From Pseudoalteromonas amylolytica (lineage in GTDB: Bacteria; Pseudomonadota; Gammaproteobacteria; Enterobacterales; Alteromonadaceae), in assembly GCF_001854605.1 (NCBI RefSeq), contig NZ_MKJU01000025.1, positions 186,378 through 250,377 of the forward strand: a stretch of DNA of 64,000 nt. Direction: 5' to 3'. The notes beneath the pieces were generated by a model. That model did no database searches, was not told where the DNA came from, and saw nothing but the letters and a program-made list of their open reading frames with translations. The position numbers and the translations under genes are program-made. Position 1 is the stretch's first letter, and each line of letters starts with the position of its first letter. Positions 27,288-35,347 of the stretch are shown piece after piece.

Positions 27288-28055
27288 GTGAAGATCTGGA
27301 CAGTAGCAAACCAAAAAGGGGGCGTAGGGAAAACGACCACTACAGTGAGCTTGGGGGGAATTTTAGCACTCCAAGGTAAGCGTGTGTTGTTGATAGATAC
27401 TGATCCTCACGCGTCTTTGACTTATTACTTCGGTATTGACTCGGAAGAGTTAGAGATAAGCGTCTACGACATTTTTGCTCGTGGAAGCGCTATGCAAAGT
27501 GAAGAAATTTTACAGGCATTGTGTCCCTCAACAATTGAAAATTTGGATATCTTGCCTGCGACGATGGCCATCGCAACACTAGACAGAAGTATGGGAAATC
27601 GCGCAGGAATGGGTTTGGTACTCAAAAAAGCGTTAGATAAAATTAAAGACCATTACGACTACGCTATTATTGATTGCCCGCCTGTACTTGGTGTACTTAT
27701 GGTTAATGCGTTGGCAGCAAGCGAGCGAATATTAATTCCTGTTCAGACTGAATTTCTTGCGCTCAAAGGGCTGGATAGAATGATGCGCACTATGGAATTA
27801 ATGCAAAGTTCGCAATCCAAGAAATATCAATATACCATAGTACCTACAATGTACGATAAGCGGACCAAAGCTTCACTGGAGGCATACAAAAGCCTGTTAG
27901 CCAGTTACAAAGAGTATGTATGGCCTGGGGTTGTTCCCGTGGACACCAAGTTCCGAGATGCAAGTTTGGCGCAGCAGGTCCCAGTTTCATACTGTCCAAA
28001 GTCCCGAGGAGTGTTTGCTTATCGGGCGTTACTTGATTATTTATTGCAGGTTTAA
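27288..28055 (+). CDS. parC: ParA-like ATPase ParC for polar positioning of chemotaxis arrays
   Basis: ParA/Soj-family ATPase. 255 residues with deviant Walker A KGGVGKTT (10-17) and Walker B-type IIDCPPVLG. Its position between cheB and a CheW-like gene is the one known from Vibrio, where ParC recruits chemotaxis proteins to the pole; this role is inferred from that context. GTG start, GGAG 13 bases upstream. The gene name follows the Vibrio chemotaxis usage and is not the topoisomerase gene. Confidence 0.87.
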   Translation: MKIWTVANQKGGVGKTTTTVSLGGILALQGKRVLLIDTDPHASLTYYFGIDSEELEISVYDIFARGSAMQSEEILQALCPSTIENLDILPATMAIATLDRSMGNRAGMGLVLKKALDKIKDHYDYAIIDCPPVLGVLMVNALAASERILIPVQTEFLALKGLDRMMRTMELMQSSQSKKYQYTIVPTMYDKRTKASLEAYKSLLASYKEYVWPGVVPVDTKFRDASLAQQVPVSYCPKSRGVFAYRALLDYLLQV

Positions 28056-28066
28056 TAGAGGTAGTA

Positions 28067-28837
28067 ATGAGTAAACATTTGTTTGCTAATGAAAAAGTTA
28101 TGAAGCAATATTTAGGAGCGCTTCTTAGTGAAGAAGAGCCTGAAGACACTTCGTTGCTGCCTGTTGCTAAATTACTTGAGCAAGTTCCGCTTGTGTCAGA
28201 AGCTGAGCCTGAAGCACAAGTCGAGCAACTCAAAAGTGAGCCGCTAGTTGAACCAAAAGTACAACCAAAGCCAGTACAGGAAATCCCTGAAGAACAAACG
28301 AAAGATCTTGAGATAACAGAAAATAATACTATTATCAAAGAATCGACTGAAATAAAAAATCAACCAGTTAGCGCAAAAGAGGCGTATGGTGAGCAAGAGT
28401 TTCAGGCGCTATTTTTCGAAGTTGCAGGCCTCACATTGGCTGTGCCATTGAAATCGCTAGGTGGTATTCACCAGTTGGGCGAAGTAAATCAGTTATTCGG
28501 TAAGCCTAAGTGGTTTAAAGGCGTGATGTTAAATCGCGATGAAAAACTCAATGTGGTTGATACTGCGCGTTGGGTGATGCCGGAAAAGTATACGCCCGAG
28601 CTGGAAGAAAGCCTAGATTATCAGTATTTAATCACATTGGGTGATAGCCCTTGGGGGTTGTTAGCTGAAAACTTGGTAAATAATATTACATTGCGACCAG
28701 ATGATGTGAAGTGGCGCACAGGCAATGGCAAAAGACCATGGTTGGCAGGCGTAATTAAAGAAAAAATGTGCGCGTTAATTGATGTAGAGAATTTAAACCG
28801 CTTGCTTGAGCAAGGCCTCGATAGTCGAGAGCAGTAA
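28067..28837 (+). CDS. parP: ParP-like protein with C-terminal CheW-like domain
   Basis: 256 residues: an acidic and Pro/Glu-rich N-terminal half (about 1-110), then a CheW-like domain (FEVAGLTLAVPLKSLGGI, LNVVDTARWVMP, LCALIDVENL-type end). In Vibrio ParP links ParC to CheA and receptors and keeps the array intact. Here it follows parC by 11 bases and precedes cheW, giving the same order. Function is by position and domain layout. Confidence 0.85.
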   Translation: MSKHLFANEKVMKQYLGALLSEEEPEDTSLLPVAKLLEQVPLVSEAEPEAQVEQLKSEPLVEPKVQPKPVQEIPEEQTKDLEITENNTIIKESTEIKNQPVSAKEAYGEQEFQALFFEVAGLTLAVPLKSLGGIHQLGEVNQLFGKPKWFKGVMLNRDEKLNVVDTARWVMPEKYTPELEESLDYQYLITLGDSPWGLLAENLVNNITLRPDDVKWRTGNGKRPWLAGVIKEKMCALIDVENLNRLLEQGLDSREQ

Positions 28838-28861
28838 ACAAGATCTTTTTGGAGTTAAACC

Positions 28862-29359
28862 ATGAGCCAAGATAGACTACTTTCCGCAGACAAAAATGCC
28901 GATAGTAACGATGAAGTTCTTCAATGGGTGACCTATAAACTCGAAGATGAAACATACGGCATAAATGTAATGCAGGTACAGGAGGTATTGCGCTATACAG
29001 AGATTGCTCCAGTTCCCGGTGCACCGGCGTATGTGTTGGGTATCATTAATCTGCGAGGTAACGTTGTAACAGTTATAGACACTCGAGCACGTTTTGGATT
29101 GGTCAGTGCTGAGGTGACAGATAACTCTCGCATCGTGATCATAGAAGCTGAAAAGCAAGTTATCGGTATTTTGGTTGATAGTGTTGCTGAAGTTGTCTAC
29201 TTACGCAGTTCTGAGATTGATAGTGCGCCGAATATTGGAACGGAAGAGAGCGCTAAGTTTATTCAAGGTGTTTCGAACCGTGAAGGTGAGCTTCTTATTC
29301 TTGTAGATTTGAATAAACTACTCAGTGATGATGAGTGGGATGAGTTGAGTCATTTATAA
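28862..29359 (+). CDS. cheW: Chemotaxis coupling protein CheW
   Basis: Adaptor joining receptors to CheA. 165 residues, a single CheW domain: WVTYKLEDETYGINVMQVQEVLRY, then APAYVLGIINLRGNVVTVID (given as two motifs), and the C-terminal REGELLILVDLNKLL. Ribosome binding site GGAG is close to the ATG. Followed after three bases by the DUF2802 gene. Confidence 0.95.
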   Translation: MSQDRLLSADKNADSNDEVLQWVTYKLEDETYGINVMQVQEVLRYTEIAPVPGAPAYVLGIINLRGNVVTVIDTRARFGLVSAEVTDNSRIVIIEAEKQVIGILVDSVAEVVYLRSSEIDSAPNIGTEESAKFIQGVSNREGELLILVDLNKLLSDDEWDELSHL

Positions 29360-29362
29360 ACT

Positions 29363-29785
29363 GTGGAAGTAGTAAATAATAACTTTGTATTGCTCCTATT
29401 GTTAGCCTCAAGCTTACTAACCTTTGTATGCTTGGGGTTGATTTTTATGTTGAGTAAACGTTTAGGGGGCGCTCACCAACAAGTGCATTCCCTTAAACAA
29501 AAAATAAAGGACAATCACGATCAAACCTCAATCTTGAGAAGCGAAATAGCTGAGGTGCGTAGTAGTTTGATGAGTATTGGTAAGCGTTTAGTTGCATGTG
29601 AAAACCATGCAAAAGAACTCGCTCAGCAGCAGGCTGCTCAAAAGTATGATGATCCAGATGCAAAAATCTACTCACGTGCCGTTAAGATGATTGAACTGGG
29701 GGCAGGCTTGGAAGAAATTATGCGTGAGTGTGAGATCCCCAGAGCTGAAGCTGAGCTATTAATGTCGTTACATCAAAAATCTTGA
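29363..29785 (+). CDS. DUF2802 family protein, membrane-anchored coiled coil
   Basis: 140 residues, function unknown. One N-terminal membrane helix (about 8-28, FVLLLLLASSLLTFVCLGLIF), a coiled-coil segment (about 35-85) and a C-terminal helix-turn-helix-like stretch (AVKMIELGAGLEEIMRECEI, then PRAEAELLMSLH). This gene is regularly found between cheW and ccmA or at the end of che clusters in polarly flagellated gammaproteobacteria, so a link to chemotaxis or polar organisation is an inference. GTG start. The stop TGA adjoins the stop of the convergent gene with no gap. Confidence 0.8.
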   Translation: MEVVNNNFVLLLLLASSLLTFVCLGLIFMLSKRLGGAHQQVHSLKQKIKDNHDQTSILRSEIAEVRSSLMSIGKRLVACENHAKELAQQQAAQKYDDPDAKIYSRAVKMIELGAGLEEIMRECEIPRAEAELLMSLHQKS

Positions 29786-30082
29786 TCAGGCCTTAATATC
29801 CAGCTTGTTGCTAAAGCCTTGCCACCCAGGTGGAAACTTCCCTCTTAACACATATGAAAAGGCAATGAGCTCGGCTATAACATAGTAGAGCTCCTTAGGT
29901 ATTTCTTGGTGAAGGTCTAACTGTTCCAAGGTTTTTGCTAGTTCAGCATCTTCATGGATCATGATGCCTTTTTCTTTTGCAAGTGCGATAATTTCTTCAG
30001 CAAGTTCACCAAACCCTTTACAGGCTACATGCGGTGAATTGCCTGCTTCATATAATAAACCTATGGCTGTTTTTTGCTCCAC
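29786..30082 (-). CDS. Orphan FlhB C-terminal-domain protein (FlhB-like export switch paralog)
   Basis: 98 residues that align with the part of FlhB just after its NPTH cleavage site: TAIGLLYEAG here matches SVALKYDTEKAG in FlhB, and the rest follows the same order (EIPKELYYVIAELIAFSYVL against QIPDQLFTAVAQVLAYVFQL). There is no membrane part and no NPTH, so it looks like a ready-made C-terminal fragment. Similar short paralogs are known (FhlX / YlqH type). It lies nine bases after the FliK-like gene at 30092-32518 and is probably in one operon with it. Role in export switching is an inference. Confidence 0.85.
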   Translation of the reverse strand: MEQKTAIGLLYEAGNSPHVACKGFGELAEEIIALAKEKGIMIHEDAELAKTLEQLDLHQEIPKELYYVIAELIAFSYVLRGKFPPGWQGFSNKLDIKA

Positions 30083-30091
30083 TATCGACTC

Positions 30092-32518
30092 CTATACTTT
30101 AATGTTAACGATCGCATGTTGCTCGTAAAAGGTGTGTGTTTGCTGAGCATCTTCACTGAGCGTTATTTCATTTACCTGTAAACCATGGGCACTTAGTTTT
30201 CGTCGCAATGCATCTAAATGTGCTTCGGCCAACGCGCAAACCTGCTGAGTGTTGGCGACCAATTGGCAATCAAGTGCCTTATCCATTAGCTCTGCTTGCG
30301 CACTCAGTTTACCAAGGTGAGCATAGTCAAAATTAAGGCGTACAAACCATACTGTTTTTTCAGGCATTTTGGCTTTAGCAGGCTTCTTATATTTGCCTAT
30401 TTGCAGCTCTGTTTGTTTGCACTCGCTGGGTAGTTTCATCGGCATAAAAAGACTGAGTAACAACTGAGTTTCACTATCGACCTTTTGGCTAGTAGGCGTG
30501 ATTTGTACGCTATTGGTCAGCGTATTTTGTACCTGTGCTAAGTCATTTAATAGTGTGTTATTTAGTTGCTGTAAATGAGGCAGTACCTGTTTTGTTGCAA
30601 TGTTCTTGGCATTGGGCACTAGGGTTTCTAGTAATGCGCCCAGACGTTGAGCTTGATCTATATTGTCGGGCAAAGACTGTGGTGAGGTTGCACGAGGCGA
30701 CGCCAGAAGTGTCACCAGTAACTTATCAAGAGCCTGTGTAAAGCTATTCGCACCCATGAACGTCTGGGTTTGTGAGTGTTGACTAACCATTCCTGGCACT
30801 AAGCTATTCAGTTCAGCCATTACATGGTTCGCTGAAATATTATTGGCATCTATCATACGACTAAAGGCTTGATGGACAAGCTTGGTCATATCCACTGATT
30901 GTAAGTCTTTATATTGACTTAGCTGTGCTACTTTTTCGGTTGTAATTTGACTATTTAGCAGTGAAGCAGTTTGCTTAGCAGGTTGAGCTACTAACTTTAA
31001 CAAAGGTTCTAACAACTTGCGCTCAATAGGGTGGCTCGCTTGATAATCACTTCTAGGTAAGGGTAAAAGGGAAGTGCTATGAGCACCTGCCGTTGCTTTT
31101 TGGCTTTGCTCTGGGGTTTTAAGTAGCTCGGTAGATGCTTTTAATGTGTCGGTGATTAAGTTAGATTGGTCTATTTTCATTTTTGCGCTGCTTATTGGCT
31201 GGGCCACTGCACTTGTAGCAGACGCACTTTTGTCCAGTGCCTGATTCGCATTTTGAGGTGTACCTGAGCGGCCGCTGTTTGCATCTTGCTGACTCACCAA
31301 ACTGCTTGTGTTTTGGCTCATTGTACTTCCTGTGCTTTGCAGCACACTTTTTATCTGTGCAAACAGTTTTACCATGGGCGGTAGCACATCAGTTTGCGGA
31401 GGGCTAAGCATGAGTGGTGTTGAAGAAAGCTTGGGCAAAGAATTTACTTGGTTTGGTAGTGCATTTTGTAAAGTGTTCGCCTGCGATGCTCTAACTGTAC
31501 CTGCGGATGATGAACTATTGCTTGTTTGCTTAAATGGTTTTGACAGCCACTGGGTAATTGCTTGCTCAACAGCCTTTTTTATATCGTTAATGGTGATGTT
31601 AATAAGTGGCTTGTCGTAGCCAAGGTTTAGAGCGCTTTGTATCGTCTCAGGCATACGCTGTGGTGTAATATGTGGGCTGACCTGAGCAAACTTGCCTTTA
31701 ATCGGCTGTTTTAAATCTAAATGTTGCAGATCACTGAGGGTCTTAATTTGTATTCCCATTGTGGTGGCTTTGAGTTGCGCTTGCTGCCACTGTGGCGCGC
31801 CAACACCTGGCGGTGGACTTTGCAAATTGCTCACAGGTAATGTAATAGCTTTGAGTGAGGGTGAAAACTTGACTTGTAACGCATGTTTATCAACGAGTAA
31901 AAGTGGACTTTTTCCGAGAGTAGCCAGTTGCTCCGACACTTTTTGCTTTGCCAGTACACTAGAAAACAGCTGATCGGCAAAACCGTTCATCAGCTTCAAC
32001 TGGATTTTATTCTCGCTTGCTTGTAGCTGAGCAATGAGTTTGCTCTCTTGAGTTAATATCTTGGCAAGGGACGGGTCTAATGCGAGTTTAAGTCCTAGCT
32101 TGTCTAATACAAGCTGTGGATTGTTACCAGCTGTGACATGAGCGCTGGTTTTTAAACTGGATTCAGGTGTGCCACTTTTCATCAAAGTTAAGAGTGATAA
32201 CAGTTGGTTGGCGGCTTTTATATTAACAGTTTGTTCGGGTGATTTAATGGTGAGAGATTGACCGTTTTCACCCAAAGTAACCACAGCTTCGTTTAATCTT
32301 AATGTTGGCTGGTTATTATCTTTCACAGCTAAGCGGATAGTTTGCCAGCGGCCATCAATTTCTACTTCCATTTGTAGCGCATCCGGTTTGATCACGACAT
32401 TTCGTGCCACAAACTGACTGGCTTGTTTCGTTAGGTCAATATTTGCACGTCCTTCGTTTAAAGCTGAGCTTGTATCAGATGTGTTCGAATATTGAATAGA
32501 AATCGGTGGCTTATTCAT
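30092..32518 (-). CDS. Second FliK-like hook-length control domain protein
   Basis: 808 residues, Gln/Ser/Thr/Leu-rich and largely low-complexity. The C-terminal 100 residues fit the FliK C-terminal domain pattern: VWFVRLNFDYAHLGKLSAQA, then LVANTQQVCALAEAHLDALR and LSAHGLQVNEITL (the Leu-Gly plus final LxxxGL arrangement also seen in FliK at 9870-11906). No signal peptide or membrane helix. It is upstream of and probably co-transcribed with the orphan FlhB-like gene, and divergent from ccmA. It could be an alternative ruler or regulator of the export switch; the true target is unknown. Confidence 0.75.
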   Translation of the reverse strand: MNKPPISIQYSNTSDTSSALNEGRANIDLTKQASQFVARNVVIKPDALQMEVEIDGRWQTIRLAVKDNNQPTLRLNEAVVTLGENGQSLTIKSPEQTVNIKAANQLLSLLTLMKSGTPESSLKTSAHVTAGNNPQLVLDKLGLKLALDPSLAKILTQESKLIAQLQASENKIQLKLMNGFADQLFSSVLAKQKVSEQLATLGKSPLLLVDKHALQVKFSPSLKAITLPVSNLQSPPPGVGAPQWQQAQLKATTMGIQIKTLSDLQHLDLKQPIKGKFAQVSPHITPQRMPETIQSALNLGYDKPLINITINDIKKAVEQAITQWLSKPFKQTSNSSSSAGTVRASQANTLQNALPNQVNSLPKLSSTPLMLSPPQTDVLPPMVKLFAQIKSVLQSTGSTMSQNTSSLVSQQDANSGRSGTPQNANQALDKSASATSAVAQPISSAKMKIDQSNLITDTLKASTELLKTPEQSQKATAGAHSTSLLPLPRSDYQASHPIERKLLEPLLKLVAQPAKQTASLLNSQITTEKVAQLSQYKDLQSVDMTKLVHQAFSRMIDANNISANHVMAELNSLVPGMVSQHSQTQTFMGANSFTQALDKLLVTLLASPRATSPQSLPDNIDQAQRLGALLETLVPNAKNIATKQVLPHLQQLNNTLLNDLAQVQNTLTNSVQITPTSQKVDSETQLLLSLFMPMKLPSECKQTELQIGKYKKPAKAKMPEKTVWFVRLNFDYAHLGKLSAQAELMDKALDCQLVANTQQVCALAEAHLDALRRKLSAHGLQVNEITLSEDAQQTHTFYEQHAIVNIKV

Positions 32519-32571
32519 TATTTTAAATCAAATTTTCGCTAATCGGTCGCAACGCGTTATTCGTATTACCA

Positions 32572-32584
32572 TACCATTATGGTA
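32572..32584. repeat. Palindrome in the ccmA / fliK-like divergent promoter region
   Basis: TACCAT-T-ATGGTA is a perfect 13-base palindrome lying between the two divergent start codons (32518 and 32607). It may be an operator or part of overlapping -10 regions; no regulator is recognised. Confidence 0.4.
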
Positions 32585-32606
32585 GACTAACGCCCAATTT
32601 TGGGTA

Positions 32607-33242
32607 ATGAGAATAACCAATTTGCTAGAGATTAAATCTGTTACTTGTACTAAACAAGAACGCTGTCTGTTTGAATCGTTAAGCTTCTCGTTGGAAGCTG
32701 GGCAGATCATGCAAATTGAGGGCCCAAATGGTGCAGGTAAAACCTCATTATTACGGATCATCTCTGGGTTTGCACGCCCTGATGAGGGAGAAATTCATTT
32801 TTCAGGTCAGTCTATTAGTGACAACTACGACGAGTTTGCAGCGCAACTACTTTTTATCGGTCACAAAACGGGTGTGAATGGCCAACTGACGGCGTATGAA
32901 AATGTGTGTCATTGGTTGCGGGTTCATGGTTGTCACGTGGATAAGCGTGCGTATGATTTATTATCGTTACTAGGGTTGGTTGGTCTTGAAGATGTACCGG
33001 TAAGAACACTTTCTGCGGGTCAACAACGGCGCGTTGCTTTAGTGAGGTTATGGCTTAACAACGCGAAGCTGTGGATACTCGATGAGCCATTTACTGCGCT
33101 TGATAAGAAAGGGGTGAAACAATTGCAAACTAGGTTTGCTGAGCATTTGGCTCAAGGTGGGGCTATTTTACTTACCACGCACCAAGACTTAACCACCCAT
33201 TTTACGGCGCTCAAAACCCTCGTATTGGAGTATCAATTTTGA
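32607..33242 (+). CDS. ccmA: Cytochrome c maturation ABC ATPase CcmA
   Basis: ATPase of the CcmABCD complex that releases haem-loaded CcmE. 211 residues. Walker A is GPNGAGKTS, the signature LSAGQQRRVAL, Walker B LWILDEPFTALD, and the H-loop His lies in LLTTHQD. ATG 32607 has a weak ribosome binding site. The stop codon overlaps the TTG start of ccmB. First gene of a ccmABCDEFGHI operon. Confidence 0.95.
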   Translation: MRITNLLEIKSVTCTKQERCLFESLSFSLEAGQIMQIEGPNGAGKTSLLRIISGFARPDEGEIHFSGQSISDNYDEFAAQLLFIGHKTGVNGQLTAYENVCHWLRVHGCHVDKRAYDLLSLLGLVGLEDVPVRTLSAGQQRRVALVRLWLNNAKLWILDEPFTALDKKGVKQLQTRFAEHLAQGGAILLTTHQDLTTHFTALKTLVLEYQF

Positions 33243-33925
33243 CGGCCCAGCATTCTTATTGGCAATTATTTACCAGTGTTTATAGTAAGGACGTGACGTT
33301 GGCATTTCGTCAGCGATCGGAAATTGTCAATCCATTGTTATTTTTTCTTATTGTTATTACGTTATTTCCGCTTGCTATTGGCCCAGAACCTGCGCTGTTG
33401 AAACGCATAGCGCCGGGTATTATTTGGGTAGCGGCTTTGTTATCTACCATGTTAGGGTTAGATAAATTGTTTAGGGATGATTACAACGATGGCTCGCTAG
33501 AGCAGCTCATTGCATCTCCTTATCCACTTTCGCTGTCAGTTCTGGCAAAAGTATTTGCGCATTGGACTATCACAGGGTTACCTATGGTACTGATGGCACC
33601 TATGTTTGCTTTGTTGATGAATCTAGATTCTCAGGCACTTGGCGCAACGGTATTGACCTTGCTGATAGGCACTCCGCTATTGAGCTTTATTGGTGCCATC
33701 GGTGCTGCGCTGACAGTAGGGTTACAAAAAGGTGGAATATTAATGAGTTTATTGGTTTTACCCTTGTATATTCCCGTACTGATTTTTGCGACGTCTGCCA
33801 TCGATACCAGTAGTATGTCTTTAGCTTATGGCGGGCAACTCGCAATCCTAGGTGCCATGTTGGCTGTAGCCTGTGTGTGCGCACCTATTGCAATATCTTC
33901 AGCTTTAAAAGTGAGTGTTAGTTAA
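33239..33925 (+). CDS. ccmB: Cytochrome c maturation membrane protein CcmB
   Basis: Membrane partner of CcmA. 228 residues with six hydrophobic segments and the family motif FRDDYNDGSLEQLIASPYPL. TTG start overlapping the ccmA stop, with GGAG seven bases before it. Confidence 0.94.
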   Translation: MTAQHSYWQLFTSVYSKDVTLAFRQRSEIVNPLLFFLIVITLFPLAIGPEPALLKRIAPGIIWVAALLSTMLGLDKLFRDDYNDGSLEQLIASPYPLSLSVLAKVFAHWTITGLPMVLMAPMFALLMNLDSQALGATVLTLLIGTPLLSFIGAIGAALTVGLQKGGILMSLLVLPLYIPVLIFATSAIDTSSMSLAYGGQLAILGAMLAVACVCAPIAISSALKVSVS

Positions 33926-33926
33926 C

Positions 33927-34667
33927 ATGTGGAAATGGTTACATCCCTATGCAAAGGCAGAGCGTGCATACCAGCTATGTAATACGTTGATGCCCTATTT
34001 TGCGGTAGTTACCGTAGTATGTTTGGTTGTTGGCTGGGTGTGGGGTCTTGCCTATGCTCCGGCAGACTATCAACAAAAAGATAGTTATCGCATTATTTTT
34101 ATCCATGTCCCTTCGGCAATATTGTCAATGGGTGCATACTCTTCTATGGCCATTGCCGCAGTTATTGCTCTGGTATGGCAAATTCGTAACGCTGAGCTGG
34201 CGGTGATAGCGATTGCTCCCGTAGGTGCTGCCATGACGGCCATCGCGCTAATAACGGGTGCTGCGTGGGGCAAACCTATGTGGGGTGCTTGGTGGGTTTG
34301 GGATGCACGATTAACATCTGAACTCATTTTATTGTTTTTGTACCTTGGAGTGTTGTCACTATATCACGCGTTTGAAGATAAAAAGTCAGCAGGGCGCGCG
34401 GCATGTATTTTAGCTGTTGTGGGCGTGATTAACCTACCTATTATTCACTTTTCGGTAGAGTGGTGGAACACTTTGCATCAAGGGGCCACCATAACCAAGT
34501 TTGATACATCAGCGATAGACTCATCAATGCTATGGCCGCTGTTAATCAATATTGCCGCATTTGCAGGTTTTGTCGGTGTTGTGACGTTGATCCGTTTGAA
34601 GAACGAAATCCTACAATGTGAAAGGCACCGCCCATGGGTGCGAGAACTAGTCGGTCGAGGTGAGTGA
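33927..34667 (+). CDS. ccmC: Haem handling protein CcmC
   Basis: Inner-membrane protein that loads haem onto CcmE. 246 residues, six membrane helices. Signature tryptophan-rich WWD motif: WGAWWVWDARLTSELI, flanked by His residues in IFIHVPSA and INLPIIHFSVEWW that would ligate haem. ATG 33927 (MWKWLHPYAKAE) is used rather than the in-frame GTG 33915 inside ccmB. Confidence 0.96.
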   Translation: MWKWLHPYAKAERAYQLCNTLMPYFAVVTVVCLVVGWVWGLAYAPADYQQKDSYRIIFIHVPSAILSMGAYSSMAIAAVIALVWQIRNAELAVIAIAPVGAAMTAIALITGAAWGKPMWGAWWVWDARLTSELILLFLYLGVLSLYHAFEDKKSAGRAACILAVVGVINLPIIHFSVEWWNTLHQGATITKFDTSAIDSSMLWPLLINIAAFAGFVGVVTLIRLKNEILQCERHRPWVRELVGRGE

Positions 34668-34870
34668 TGCAATTTGAATCATTGAACGAATTCCTGGCGA
34701 TGGGAGGATACGGCTTTTATGTCTGGTTGTCTTTCGGCAGTTGCGCCGCCATTCTTTTGGCTTTGTTTTTCAGCTCATTAAGAGACGGTAGCAAGTTACG
34801 TCATGAAGTTCGCGCTCAAATGAAGCGTGAAGAGCGTATAAAGAAAGCTAAGCAGCAGGAGCAAGTATGA
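34667..34870 (+). CDS. ccmD: Haem exporter small subunit CcmD
   Basis: Small single-helix membrane protein needed for release of haem-CcmE. 67 residues: [20 protein letters not shown] membrane region followed by a basic cytoplasmic tail ([12 protein letters not shown]). ATG 34667 forms TGATG with the ccmC stop and has GAGG upstream. Overlaps ccmE by four bases. Confidence 0.9.
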   Translation: MQFESLNEFLAMGGYGFYVWLSFGSCAAILLALFFSSLRDGSKLRHEVRAQMKREERIKKAKQQEQV

Positions 34871-35346
34871 ACCCGAGGCGCAAAAAACGTTTACTGGCAG
34901 TCATTGCAATTATTTTTGGGGTTGGCTCAGCAATTGGACTGATGCTGTACGCGTTACAAGAAAACATTAACTTGTTTTACACACCAACAGAATTGATCGA
35001 TGGCAAAGGCGAAAATAAAGAAAAGCCCTTTATAGGTCAGAAATTACGAATCGGTGGCATGGTTGTTCCGGGTTCAGTTGTTCGGGACGAAGACAGCCTA
35101 GATGTCAGCTTTAAATTGATGGATACAGGGCCAACTGTCACCATCCGTTATGAGGGAATTTTACCTGACTTATTCAGAGAAGGTCAGGGGATTGTCGCAC
35201 AGGGAACTTTGGTAGAGCCTAATGTTATTGAAGCGTTCGAAGTTTTGGCAAAACACGATGAAGAGTATATGCCACCAGAAGTTGCAGAAGCGCTGAAAGG
35301 CATAAAGCATGAGAAGCCAAAGTACAACTTAAACAACGAGAACTAA
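34867..35346 (+). CDS. ccmE: Haem chaperone CcmE
   Basis: Periplasmic haem chaperone anchored by one N-terminal helix (about 9-29). 159 residues. The covalent haem ligand is His130 in [12 protein letters not shown], with Tyr134 as the usual axial ligand. Normal length. Confidence 0.96.
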   Translation: MNPRRKKRLLAVIAIIFGVGSAIGLMLYALQENINLFYTPTELIDGKGENKEKPFIGQKLRIGGMVVPGSVVRDEDSLDVSFKLMDTGPTVTIRYEGILPDLFREGQGIVAQGTLVEPNVIEAFEVLAKHDEEYMPPEVAEALKGIKHEKPKYNLNNEN

Positions 35347-35347
35347 T

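Noticed and set aside
30535..31973. Plus-strand reading frames opposite the FliK-like gene
   Set aside because: Cys- and Leu-rich translations typical of antisense reading of a Gln/Ser-rich coding region; no ribosome binding sites.
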